From Desulfuromusa sp. (lineage in GTDB: Bacteria; Desulfobacterota; Desulfuromonadia; Desulfuromonadales; Geopsychrobacteraceae), in contig JAGLDI010000063.1 in the NCBI GenBank assembly GCA_023145655.1, positions 1 to 6,405 on the forward strand: DNA of 6,405 bases, written 5' to 3'. A program made the translations under genes and the position numbers. The first letter of the stretch is position 1; every line of letters begins with the position of its first letter. Positions 1-6,388 of this stretch are shown here, one piece after another. A model generated the notes under the pieces. It saw nothing but the letters and a program-made list of their open reading frames with translations. It was not told where the DNA came from and did no database searches.

Positions 1-815
1 ACTACTTCAATCTGTTTGCTGACAAAATCGGTATGAACCATGTAATTATCGCTAATTCCAAGGGTGTTTTGAGCAGTCAGTGCAGTTACTACACTACTGG
101 CGTAACTGCCTAGCAGGGTGATGGTTTTGATATCGGCCTGGATGCCTGCTCCACCGCTGGAGTCTGATCCGGCAATGGTTAAAACCTTACCGTTTGGAGC
201 CGGGTTGCTACGGTTAAACAATAGGGAATATTCTTTAGCGGCGCGGGCCGGATCACTATCTGCCATAATCCCGGAAATAACCGCAATTGAATCAGCACCA
301 GCTGCCAGTGCATCATATGCGCCGTCGGGGGTGATGCCGCCGATGGCAACGACCGGAATTCGAACTGCTTTGCGGACCATGCTCAAGGTTTTAAGTCCAA
401 CCAGGTTGGCATCCTCTTTACTGTCAGTTGAAAAAATACTGCCAATGGCAATATAATCAGCACCGTGTGCTTCAGCCTTAAGAGCCTGATCTACATCATG
501 AGTGGAGACCCCGATCAGTTTCTTGTGACCGAGTATCTGACGCGCCTGAGCAATGGACATGTCCTCCTGGCCAAGATGGACCCCGTCGGCATCAATCTTA
601 TGCGCCAGTTCTGGGAGATCATTGATAATAAAACAGGCTTCATGCTGGTGGCAGAGAGACTTGATATTTTCTGCCATTTTTTGGCGGTCATCCGGACGGA
701 TATCTTTAGCACGGTACTGGACAATCTTTGCCCCCCCCGTCAGCGCTGCTTCAATTTTAGTCAGCAACTTTCCGTCTTGATTGTTGTCCGTAATGAGGTA
801 GAGACCGGAAAACAT
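1..815 (-). CDS. thiED: Bifunctional thiamine-phosphate synthase / HMP(-P) kinase (ThiE-ThiD fusion), C-terminus cut by window edge
   Basis: Reading the minus strand from the ATG at 815-813 gives 271 open codons that run off the left edge. Residues 1 to about 205 are a full ThiE domain, which joins HMP-PP and thiazole phosphate to make thiamine phosphate. The substrate-binding signature QYRAK (Q33, R35, K37) is present, as are IIND (N65, D66), GVHLGQED (D85), GVSTH (S104), the GSIFSTDSK loop (T130, K133) and VAIGGI (G159-G160). After a short linker, residues 211-271 match the start of ThiD, the kinase that phosphorylates HMP and [24 protein letters not shown], then [10 protein letters not shown]. 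About 200 ThiD residues lie outside the window. The order ThiE then ThiD is the reverse of plant TH1. A Shine-Dalgarno GGGAG (complement of 823-827) sits 7 nt before the start. The protein should be cytosolic. It is transcribed divergently from alr. An eight-G run lies in codons 26-29. Confidence 0.94.
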   Translation of the reverse strand, partial: MFSGLYLITDNNQDGKLLTKIEAALTGGAKIVQYRAKDIRPDDRQKMAENIKSLCHQHEACFIINDLPELAHKIDADGVHLGQEDMSIAQARQILGHKKLIGVSTHDVDQALKAEAHGADYIAIGSIFSTDSKEDANLVGLKTLSMVRKAVRIPVVAIGGITPDGAYDALAAGADSIAVISGIMADSDPARAAKEYSLLFNRSNPAPNGKVLTIAGSDSSGGAGIQADIKTITLLGSYASSVVTALTAQNTLGISDNYMVHTDFVSKQIEV

Positions 816-852
816 TGGCAATCTCCCTTTATTATTTAAAGTGATAAAAGAT

Positions 853-865
853 AATTCTGAGAATT
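853..865. promoter_or_regulatory. 13-bp palindrome in the thiED leader, possible operator
   Basis: AATTCT-G-AGAATT is a perfect inverted repeat with 6-bp arms and a single central base. It lies about 20-35 bp downstream of the predicted thiED start site and well upstream of the ribosome binding site. That position would suit a repressor roadblock. The arms are AT-rich, so a chance occurrence is possible and no known regulator is assigned. Confidence 0.25.
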
Positions 866-893
866 TTAGAATGAAAATAACACAATTAATGCG

Positions 894-922
894 ATCGTAT
901 CAGCATAAAATCTTGGTGTCAA
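894..922 (-). promoter_or_regulatory. Predicted sigma-70 promoter of thiED
   Basis: On the minus strand there is a perfect -35 TTGACA (complement of 917-922). A 17-bp spacer and a -10 TACGAT (complement of 894-899) follow, and TGA directly before the -10 fits an extended -10. Transcription would start near 887, giving a leader of about 70 nt before the thiED ATG. The leader shows no TPP-riboswitch consensus. The promoter is inferred from sequence match only. Confidence 0.7.
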
Positions 923-945
923 TTAATCTTTAAGATTATAGGTAC

Positions 946-972
946 TTTACAGAAGCTTTCTGGCGGTATAAT
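946..972 (+). promoter_or_regulatory. Predicted sigma-70 promoter of alr
   Basis: A consensus -10 TATAAT is at 967-972, preceded by TTTACA (946-951, five of six matches to the -35 consensus). The spacer is only 15 bp, shorter than ideal, so the promoter may be moderate or need help. The start site would fall near 979, leaving a leader of about 57 nt before the alr ATG. The thiED promoter lies 24 bp upstream on the other strand, so the two genes are divergently transcribed from one region. Confidence 0.55.
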
Positions 973-973
973 T

Positions 974-986
974 TACACACGGTGTA
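974..986. promoter_or_regulatory. Inverted repeat at the alr transcription start, possible operator
   Basis: TACAC-ACG-GTGTA forms a perfect inverted repeat (5-bp arms, 3-bp centre). It begins one base after the predicted -10 and covers the expected start site, a classic repressor position. The regulator is unknown and the arms are short, so this is only suggestive. Confidence 0.3.
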
Positions 987-1035
987 CGCTGATAATTTTT
1001 AATCGGCCTTGCGAATTTCGGGAGAAGATCTGGCG

Positions 1036-2166
1036 ATGAACTATCCTTCCCGCCCAACTTGGGCAGAAATTGATTTGTTGGCACTAAAGCATAACTTACA
1101 GCAGGCGGTAAGTTTCTGTTCTGCGCCGCAACGTATTCTGGCGGTTGTTAAGGCCGATGCGTATGGACACGGCGCCATTCAGGTGACCCGGGCTCTGCAA
1201 TCTTACGGAGTTCATGATTTTGCTGTGGCCACTTTGGAAGAAGCGCTTGAATTACGTCATGCGGGAATCTCCGATAATTTACTGGTTTTTGGTAGTTGTT
1301 TTCCTGGCCAGGAGGGTGCTTTTTTGCAGCACAATTTAATGCCGACTCTGTTGGATAAGGAAACTGCCTTACGACTTAATACCGAGGCGCTACGGCAGAA
1401 ACTCCAGTTGAAGGTCCATTTGAAAGTTGATAGTGGGATGGGCCGGGTTGGTTTTCTGCCGCAGCAGTTGCAGGATTTTCTGCCACAATTGTCCCAATTA
1501 GATGGATTGGTAATTGAAGGTTTTATGTCTCACCTGGCCTGTGCCGATGAGTTGCGTTCTCCGGTGACAGCGGATCAGCAGGAACGGTTTCGGACGATGT
1601 TGGAAAGGGTGCGTCAAGCCGGGATTGAACCGCGTGAAATTCATTTGAACAACAGTGCCGGGCTGAGTGGTTGGGAGTGCCCTGAATGCACTCTGTCGCG
1701 TCCTGGGATCATGTTGTATGGGGGACTTCCCGGGGTCGATTTTTCTGCCAAGCTGGATTTGCAGCCGGTGATGCACTTGCGCAGTTGTATCGCTCAATTA
1801 CGTCAGTTGCCCGCCGGGAGCGGTATTTCCTATGGACATTGCTATCATGCCCATACCGATATGCAGGTTGCGGTTTTACCGATTGGTTATGCCGATGGCT
1901 ATAATCGCCTCTTCAGCAATTGTGGTCAGGGGATTTTGCGTGGACAGAAAATTCCGGTGATCGGTCGGGTCTGTATGGACTGGATTATGCTGGATGTCAG
2001 CACTCTCTCCAATGTCCGGGTTGGTGACTGCGTGACTCTGCTTGGCGAGGCTGATGGTCTATCGATTTTGGGAGATGATTGGGCCGAGCAGTTAGATACC
2101 ATCTCCTATGAAGTTTTCTGTGGTGTCGGTAGTCGGGTTCCGCGGCGATATCTACCCGAAATATAG
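1036..2166 (+). CDS. alr: Alanine racemase, PLP-dependent
   Basis: This encodes a 376-residue cytosolic enzyme that interconverts L- and D-alanine, supplying D-Ala for peptidoglycan. The length is normal for the family. The N-terminal TIM barrel carries the PLP lysine K39 in AVVKADAYGHG, and GMGRVGF (R137) is in the expected place. The C-terminal beta domain supplies the second catalytic base, Y266 in GISYGH, followed by IGYADGYNR and the substrate-channel segment GRVCMDWIMLD (M314, D315). The reading frame extends up to a TTG at 1009, but ATG 1036 is preferred: it gives the family's usual N-terminus (RPTWAEIDL) and is preceded by GGGAG at 1020-1024, 11 nt away, whereas the TTG has no ribosome binding site. 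It appears to be transcribed alone from the promoter at 946-972. No clear hairpin terminator follows it. Confidence 0.97.
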   Translation: MNYPSRPTWAEIDLLALKHNLQQAVSFCSAPQRILAVVKADAYGHGAIQVTRALQSYGVHDFAVATLEEALELRHAGISDNLLVFGSCFPGQEGAFLQHNLMPTLLDKETALRLNTEALRQKLQLKVHLKVDSGMGRVGFLPQQLQDFLPQLSQLDGLVIEGFMSHLACADELRSPVTADQQERFRTMLERVRQAGIEPREIHLNNSAGLSGWECPECTLSRPGIMLYGGLPGVDFSAKLDLQPVMHLRSCIAQLRQLPAGSGISYGHCYHAHTDMQVAVLPIGYADGYNRLFSNCGQGILRGQKIPVIGRVCMDWIMLDVSTLSNVRVGDCVTLLGEADGLSILGDDWAEQLDTISYEVFCGVGSRVPRRYLPEI

Positions 2167-2306
2167 TGTTAAAAGCGGTTGTCAGCAGGGGGGAATCATG
2201 CTAATAAACCACTCAAATTTTAGTCGATCAGGCTGGCTCAAAAAAACTCTCTCATTGTATTTATAAAAAACCGTACAAAGTAAATCTCCAATATTTCTTG
2301 AACAGT

Positions 2307-2340
2307 ACTGGCAGGTGACTGTCAGGTCATTTTTTATATC
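2307..2340 (+). promoter_or_regulatory. Direct repeats with Pho-box-like spacing upstream of purH
   Basis: ACTGGCAGGT (2307-2316) and ACTGTCAGGT (2318-2327) match at nine of ten positions and repeat with an 11-bp period, about one helical turn. The cores CTGGCAG-N4-CTGTCAG resemble the E. coli Pho box (two CTGTCAT-type 7-mers separated by 4 bp), the kind of site bound by OmpR/PhoB-type response regulators. A weak -10, TATATC (2335-2340), follows nine bases later, and an alternative, TATTAT, is at 2346-2351. Neither has a recognisable -35 at normal spacing, which would fit an activator-dependent promoter. A palindrome CAGTACTG (2303-2310) overlaps the left repeat. The regulatory role is inferred. 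Confidence 0.35.
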
Positions 2341-2376
2341 ATTCATATTATTGGTTTATACACGAAAGGAAATAGC

Positions 2377-3942
2377 ATGGCTGCTATCAAGCGCGCATTG
2401 ATCTCAGTATCTGATAAAACTGGGATAGTCGATCTGGCTCGTGAATTGAACAGTTTTGGCGTTGAGTTATTGTCAACGGGTGGAACTGCAAAAATGATCC
2501 GAGATGCTGGAATTCCAGCAATGGATGTGTCTGACTATACTGGCTTTCCAGAGATGATGGATGGTCGGGTGAAAACTTTGCACCCTAAGGTTCATGGGGC
2601 TTTGCTTGGTTTGCGTGACAATCCTGAGCATGTTGATGCGATGGCTAAGCACAATATTGAAGCGATCGACATGGTGGTGGTCAATCTCTACCCTTTTGAG
2701 GCAACTGTGGCCAAAGAGGGCTGTAGCTTGGAGGATGCCATTGAAAACATTGATATTGGCGGCCCGACGATGTTGAGGAGTGCGGCGAAAAATAATAAAT
2801 TTGTGACTGTTTTGGTTGATCCCGCAGACTATGCGCCGGTTATTGCTGAGATGAAACAGAATGACGGTGAAGTTTCAGTGGCAACTAACTTCAAATTGGG
2901 AGTCAAAGTTTATCAACACACAGCTGCCTATGATGGTGCAATTTCCAATTGGTTGGGTAAGCGTACCAGTGCTGATGCCGCCGATTTTGCTCCGACCTTG
3001 ACTCTGCAATTTCAAAAAGCTCAGGGGATGCGTTACGGAGAAAATCCGCATCAGAAGGCCGCCTTCTACATAGAGAAAAATATAGCTGAAGCTTCTATTG
3101 CTACAGCACAACAACTGCAGGGCAAAGCACTCTCCTATAATAATATTGGTGATACCGATGCCGCCCTTGAATGCATCAAACAATTTTCCGAGGCTCCAGC
3201 CTGCGTCATCGTTAAACATGCCAATCCCTGTGGAGTGGCTACGGGGAGGAATCTTTTGGAAGCCTATCAAAGAGCCTTTTCCACCGATCCTGAATCTTCT
3301 TTTGGTGGCATTATTGCTTTTAATCAAGAGTTGGATACTGATACGGCCCAGGCAATTGTTGACCAACAATTTGTTGAAGTCATCATTGCGCCAAAAGTTG
3401 CCTCTGGTGTTTCGGCAATAATTGCTAAGAAAAAAAATGTGCGATTACTCGAATGTGGCATGTGGCCAAGTGAAACTGCTCAGAGACTTGATTACAAGCG
3501 AGTCAATGGTGGTCTGTTGGTACAGGAAGCAGATCTGTTGCTGAGTGCTGATCTGAAAGTTGTCACCAAACGGGCACCAACTGATAAAGAGCGCCAGGAT
3601 CTTGATTTTGCTTGGAGAGTTGCTAAGTTTGTTAAGTCAAATGCAATTGTTTATTGTCGGGATGGTATGACGATTGGGGTTGGTGCTGGGCAGATGAGTC
3701 GGATCAATTCTGCAAGAATTGCTGCTATCAAAGCTGAACATGCTGGACTGGAGATTACTGGAGCTGCTATGGCTTCTGATGCTTTTTTCCCGTTTCGCGA
3801 TGGTATCGACAACGCTGCAGCTGTTGGTATCACTGCCGTGATTCAACCTGGTGGATCAATTCGTGATGAAGAGGTGATCGCGGCAGCAGACGAGCATGGC
3901 ATTGCAATGTTGTTTACCGGAATGCGCCACTTCCGCCATTGA
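2377..3942 (+). CDS. purH: Bifunctional AICAR formyltransferase / IMP cyclohydrolase
   Basis: A complete 521-residue cytosolic PurH performs the last two steps of IMP synthesis: formylation of AICAR with 10-formyl-THF, then ring closure of FAICAR to IMP. Residues 1 to about 198 are the MGS-like cyclohydrolase domain, with [16 protein letters not shown], the [13 protein letters not shown] loop (R64, K66), NLYPF (Y105) and [14 protein letters not shown]. From about residue 210 comes the transformylase domain, with [13 protein letters not shown] MRYGENPHQ, the catalytic pair K280-H281 in [18 protein letters not shown], and the family's usual C-terminus GMRHFRH. Length and both active sites are normal, so both activities are expected. 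AAGGA (2366-2370) lies 6 nt before the ATG. purD follows after 31 bp, suggesting one transcript. Confidence 0.99.
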   Translation: MAAIKRALISVSDKTGIVDLARELNSFGVELLSTGGTAKMIRDAGIPAMDVSDYTGFPEMMDGRVKTLHPKVHGALLGLRDNPEHVDAMAKHNIEAIDMVVVNLYPFEATVAKEGCSLEDAIENIDIGGPTMLRSAAKNNKFVTVLVDPADYAPVIAEMKQNDGEVSVATNFKLGVKVYQHTAAYDGAISNWLGKRTSADAADFAPTLTLQFQKAQGMRYGENPHQKAAFYIEKNIAEASIATAQQLQGKALSYNNIGDTDAALECIKQFSEAPACVIVKHANPCGVATGRNLLEAYQRAFSTDPESSFGGIIAFNQELDTDTAQAIVDQQFVEVIIAPKVASGVSAIIAKKKNVRLLECGMWPSETAQRLDYKRVNGGLLVQEADLLLSADLKVVTKRAPTDKERQDLDFAWRVAKFVKSNAIVYCRDGMTIGVGAGQMSRINSARIAAIKAEHAGLEITGAAMASDAFFPFRDGIDNAAAVGITAVIQPGGSIRDEEVIAAADEHGIAMLFTGMRHFRH

Positions 3943-3973
3943 TGGCTTTGTTGGAAAACGAAAAGGATAAACG

Positions 3974-5245
3974 ATGAAAGTATTGGTTGTTGGTGGTGGT
4001 GGACGTGAGCACACCCTGGTCTGGAAAATTGCGCAGTCGCCACTGGTGGAACAAATTTATTGTGCACCGGGAAATCCTGGGATTGCTGAACTGGCTGAAT
4101 GTGTCCATATTGGTGCCGATGAAATTGATACACTGCTTGATTTTGCTCTGGCGGAGAAAATTGATTTGACGGTGGTTGGACCTGAGGTCCCGTTGACTAT
4201 GGGGATTGTTGATATCTTTCAGACCGCCGGGTTGGAAGTGTTCGGTCCCGATAAGGCGGCGGCTCAAATTGAGGGAAGTAAGCGGTTTTCCAAAGATCTG
4301 ATGGCTCGTTACAATATTCCGACGGCAGCTTATCAGAGCTTTTCTGATCATGCTCAGGCGGTTGCCTACATCCGCGAGCAGGGTGCGCCAATAGTCGTCA
4401 AGGCGGATGGGCTGGCAGCAGGGAAGGGCGTCATTGTCGCTATGACTGAAGATCAAGCGATTGCTGCTGTTGATGACATTATGCTCGATCAAGTTTTTGG
4501 TGACGCTGGTGCCAGTGTGGTTATTGAAGAGTTCATGGATGGTGAGGAGGCTTCTTTTTTCGCTTTTACCGATGGGAAAAATATCTTGCCGCTCGCTTCA
4601 TCGCAGGATCATAAGCGTGTTAACGACAATGATGAAGGTCCGAATACCGGTGGGATGGGAGCCTACTCCCCGGCTCCGGTTGTGACTGCTGAACTCCATC
4701 AGATCATCGTTGACACTATTGTAAAACCGACGATTAAGGGGATGGCTCAGGATGGTTGTCCATACAGCGGTATTCTCTATGTTGGACTGATGATCAAGGA
4801 TGGCAAGCCTCGCGTGGTGGAATACAATGCCCGTTTCGGTGATCCTGAGGCACAGCCGTTACTGATGCGGATGAAATCAGACATTGTTCCAGTGCTGCAA
4901 GCCTGTGCGCGTGGGGAGTTGCAGCAGGATTCTATCGATTGGCACGACAAGGCGGCTGTTTGCGTGGTCCTCGCCAGCGGTGGCTATCCTGCAGTCTATG
5001 AAAAAAATCTACCGATCAGTGGTCTGGATCGTGCTGCTGAAATAGAGGATTTGATGGTTTTTCATGCCGGAACTGCCTTGAAAGATGGTCTGATTGTCAA
5101 TCAGGGTGGTCGGGTGCTTGGGGTGACCGGGTTGGGAGATACTGTCAGGGATGCAATCGATAAGGCTTATGCCGGAGTCAAGGTTATCCATTGGGATAAA
5201 GTTCATTATCGGCATGATATTGGTGCTCGGGCTTTGAATCGCTGA
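3974..5245 (+). CDS. purD: Phosphoribosylamine-glycine ligase (GAR synthetase)
   Basis: This is a 423-residue ATP-grasp enzyme that joins phosphoribosylamine and glycine, using ATP, to form GAR in the second step of de novo purine synthesis. The N-terminal domain begins [14 protein letters not shown] and continues with APGNPG (residues 31-36) and VVGPEVPL (67-74). The ATP-grasp region contains [11 protein letters not shown] (100-110), [13 protein letters not shown] (141-153) and [25 protein letters not shown] (223-235) follows, with the metal-binding [12 protein letters not shown] (E283, N285). The C-terminal domain is intact and the length is typical. AAGGA (3963-3967) lies 6 nt before the ATG. 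It follows purH by 31 bp and is probably co-transcribed with it. The TGA stop shares two bases with the palindromic element that follows. Confidence 0.99.
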   Translation: MKVLVVGGGGREHTLVWKIAQSPLVEQIYCAPGNPGIAELAECVHIGADEIDTLLDFALAEKIDLTVVGPEVPLTMGIVDIFQTAGLEVFGPDKAAAQIEGSKRFSKDLMARYNIPTAAYQSFSDHAQAVAYIREQGAPIVVKADGLAAGKGVIVAMTEDQAIAAVDDIMLDQVFGDAGASVVIEEFMDGEEASFFAFTDGKNILPLASSQDHKRVNDNDEGPNTGGMGAYSPAPVVTAELHQIIVDTIVKPTIKGMAQDGCPYSGILYVGLMIKDGKPRVVEYNARFGDPEAQPLLMRMKSDIVPVLQACARGELQQDSIDWHDKAAVCVVLASGGYPAVYEKNLPISGLDRAAEIEDLMVFHAGTALKDGLIVNQGGRVLGVTGLGDTVRDAIDKAYAGVKVIHWDKVHYRHDIGARALNR

Positions 5246-5368
5246 TGGCGTCGCAAAAAGTCCACCCTGCTGTGTTACGGTTTTTTTCAGGATCTCGACA
5301 TACTGATGTATGTCTTCGCCCCTGAAAAAATCCCAAGCCTTGCAGGATGAAATTTTTGCTTAGCCATC
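5244..5368. repeat. 125-bp imperfect palindromic element between purD and purE (possible dispersed repeat)
   Basis: The ends are exact inverted copies, GATGGC (5244-5249) and GCCATC (5363-5368). The arms stay matched in blocks all the way to the centre: GCAAAAA (5253-5259) with TTTTTGC (5353-5359), CCTGC (5266-5270) with GCAGG (5342-5346), TTTTTTCAGG (5282-5291) with CCTGAAAAAA (5321-5330), and GACATAC-TGAT-GTATGTC at the apex (5297-5314). The arms are about 60 bp each, separated by mismatched patches. The element overlaps the purD stop codon and ends 54 bp before purE. It has no transposase gene. Such arrangement suggests a REP- or MITE-like dispersed repeat, which in RNA would fold into a long hairpin that could stabilise, process or partly terminate the purHD transcript. 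There is no other copy in the window, so the dispersed nature is inferred. Confidence 0.8.
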
Positions 5369-5422
5369 GTATCTACGCATCAATTTTAGAAAGACCATAT
5401 AAGATAGGGAGATATAAAGAAA

Positions 5423-5947
5423 ATGAGTGATAAAAAACCGGTTGTTGGGATTTTGATGGGTAGCGATAGCGACTACGATATCATGGTCGAAGCCGCCAAA
5501 GTGTTGAAGCAATTTGAGATTCCTTTTGAGATGATTGTTTCCAGTGCTCACCGTACCCCAGAGCGGACTATGCAGTATGTTCGGGGCGCCCGTGATAAAG
5601 GGATCAAGGTGCTGATCGCTGGAGCTGGTGCGGCAGCTCATTTAGCTGGAGTCGTGGCAGCAGAAACCGTGTTGCCGGTGATTGCCGTGCCGATTGATGC
5701 AACCTCCATGCGTGGCCTTGATGCGTTGTTGGCAATGGTGCAGATGCCCGCAGGAATTCCTGTTGCAACCATGGCAATCGGTTTAGCGGGCTCACGTAAT
5801 GCCGGTATTTTTGCTGCACGGATGCTGGCAACTGAGAATCTTGAGCTGGAGAAAAAATTATTACAATTCAAGCAGGATATGGCTGCTGGAGTGATTAGGA
5901 AATCAGATCTGGTACAGAAGAAGATGGCGGACGATGGACTGATTTAA
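5423..5947 (+). CDS. purE: N5-carboxyaminoimidazole ribonucleotide mutase, class I PurE
   Basis: A complete 174-residue cytosolic PurE moves the carboxyl group of N5-CAIR to form CAIR in purine synthesis. The nucleotide-binding start VGILMGSDSD (S14, D15, D17) is followed by SSAHRTPE, whose H43 matches the conserved active-site histidine, and by AGAGAAAHLAGVVAA (H73). LDALLAMVQMPAGIPVATM and GSRNAGIFAARML fit the bacterial N5-CAIR mutase (class I) rather than the AIR carboxylase class, so a PurK partner is needed but is not in the window. The ATG has AGGGAG (5406-5411) 11 nt upstream, a long but acceptable spacing. The 177-bp gap from purD, filled mostly by the palindromic element, leaves it unclear whether purE shares the purHD transcript. 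No convincing separate promoter was seen. Confidence 0.98.
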   Translation: MSDKKPVVGILMGSDSDYDIMVEAAKVLKQFEIPFEMIVSSAHRTPERTMQYVRGARDKGIKVLIAGAGAAAHLAGVVAAETVLPVIAVPIDATSMRGLDALLAMVQMPAGIPVATMAIGLAGSRNAGIFAARMLATENLELEKKLLQFKQDMAAGVIRKSDLVQKKMADDGLI

Positions 5948-5957
5948 TCAGCTTTAA

Positions 5958-5969
5958 ATTGTATACAAT
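5958..5969. promoter_or_regulatory. 12-bp perfect palindrome upstream of the cytochrome promoter
   Basis: ATTGTATACAAT is a perfect palindrome ending 13 bp before the -35 of the cytochrome promoter. TATACA recurs at 5969-5974, giving a 7-bp-period direct repeat. The TTGT/ACAA half-sites resemble operators of GntR-family (FCD subgroup) regulators. Its position upstream of -35 would suit an activator. This is inference from shape and position. Confidence 0.35.
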
Positions 5970-5982
5970 ATACAGTTTTCAG

Positions 5983-6010
5983 TTGACATCTGCGATATTT
6001 TTGATTTAAT
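5983..6010 (+). promoter_or_regulatory. Predicted sigma-70 promoter of the cytochrome gene
   Basis: A perfect -35 TTGACA (5983-5988), a 16-bp spacer and a -10 TTTAAT (6005-6010, five of six matches) are present. TGA directly before the -10 fits an extended -10. The start would be near 6017, leaving a leader of about 42 nt. It begins 36 bp after the purE stop, so the cytochrome gene is likely transcribed on its own, independent of the purine genes. Confidence 0.7.
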
Positions 6011-6027
6011 TTGCTATCGGTTAGCAA
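6011..6027. promoter_or_regulatory. Inverted repeat over the cytochrome start site, possible operator
   Basis: TTGCTA (6011-6016) and TAGCAA (6022-6027) are exact inverted copies around a 5-bp centre. The repeat starts at the base after the -10 and covers the expected transcription start. A protein bound here would block RNA polymerase, as repressors often do. It could instead be a small hairpin if transcription begins slightly upstream. The regulator is unknown. Confidence 0.35.
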
Positions 6028-6058
6028 GCATCTAATAATTTAACGGGAGGAATTACAG

Positions 6059-6388
6059 ATGAAAAAGTTACTCGTACTGCTGATTGTTGCTGCTTTTGTT
6101 GGCACAGCATTTGTTGCTATTGCCCAAGACAAGGGTCCTGCTTCAATCAAGATGGACAAGGCAAAAACTGGTGTGGTCACTTTTGATCATGCAAAACATC
6201 AAGCTGATGTGTCCGATTGTAGCGCATGTCACCACACCGACGGTTTTGAAAAATGTAGCAGCTGTCACGAAAAGAAAGCTGACGGCAAAAAGCCCGCTTA
6301 CAAAAAAGCTATGCATGACAACTGTAAGGGCTGCCACAAAGAGATGAAAAAAGGTCCTACCAAGTGTAAAGAGTGTCACGTTAAATAA
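6059..6388 (+). CDS. Periplasmic tetraheme class III cytochrome c (c3/c7-like)
   Basis: The 109-residue precursor begins MKK plus a hydrophobic stretch (residues 4-20) and a likely signal peptidase site AIA|Q after residue 22, so it should be exported and mature at about 87 residues. Four CXXCH heme sites are at C54-H58, C66-H70, C89-H93 and C103-H107. Four further histidines (H44, H47, H59, H86) make exactly eight, enough for four bis-His hemes. Their order (HxxH, CXXCHH, CXXCH, H, CXXCH, CXXCH) is that of cytochrome c3. The C-terminal CKGCHKEMKKGPTKCKECH strongly resembles triheme PpcA/c7, which lacks one heme. Many lysines suggest a basic protein. It probably shuttles electrons in the periplasm towards metal or other acceptors. 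GGGAGG (6045-6050) sits 8 nt before the ATG. It has its own promoter downstream of purE. Confidence 0.95.
   Translation: MKKLLVLLIVAAFVGTAFVAIAQDKGPASIKMDKAKTGVVTFDHAKHQADVSDCSACHHTDGFEKCSSCHEKKADGKKPAYKKAMHDNCKGCHKEMKKGPTKCKECHVK

Noticed and set aside
118..839. Plus-strand open frames at 118-456 and 465-839
   Set aside because: They lie opposite the thiED coding strand, have no recognisable domain, and are shadows of a clearly conserved ThiE-ThiD protein.
816..890. TPP riboswitch in the thiED leader
   Set aside because: The conserved TPP-box segments are not present on the minus strand. The CTGAGA seen on the plus strand is part of a short palindrome and is on the wrong strand for the leader.
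871..933. Plus-strand 20-codon open frame in the thiED-alr gap
   Set aside because: It has no good ribosome binding site, coincides with the thiED promoter on the other strand, and shows no recognisable product.
1009..1035. TTG at 1009 as the start of alanine racemase
   Set aside because: There is no ribosome binding site before the TTG, and it would add nine residues not typical of the family. ATG 1036 has GGGAG upstream and gives the normal N-terminus.
2167..2260. Rho-independent terminator after alr
   Set aside because: Only a weak, mismatched pairing (AGCGGTT with AACCACT, with a loop of about 29 nt) was found, and no U-tract follows it. The A-run at 2240-2246 has no stem before it.
3430..3437. 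Run of eight A in purH as a programmed frameshift site
   Set aside because: It encodes the conserved KKKN segment in a full-length PurH with normal sequence on both sides. There is no sign of a functional alternative frame downstream.
3935..3946. Short inverted repeat GCCAT-TG-ATGGC at the purH stop as a second copy of the palindromic element
   Set aside because: Only the GATGGC string is shared with the element's end. The purH-purD gap is 31 bp and contains none of the internal blocks.
5369..5422. Separate promoter for purE
   Set aside because: TATAAG-like and TAAGAT-like -10 candidates occur at 5398-5405, but no -35 element was found at a usable distance.
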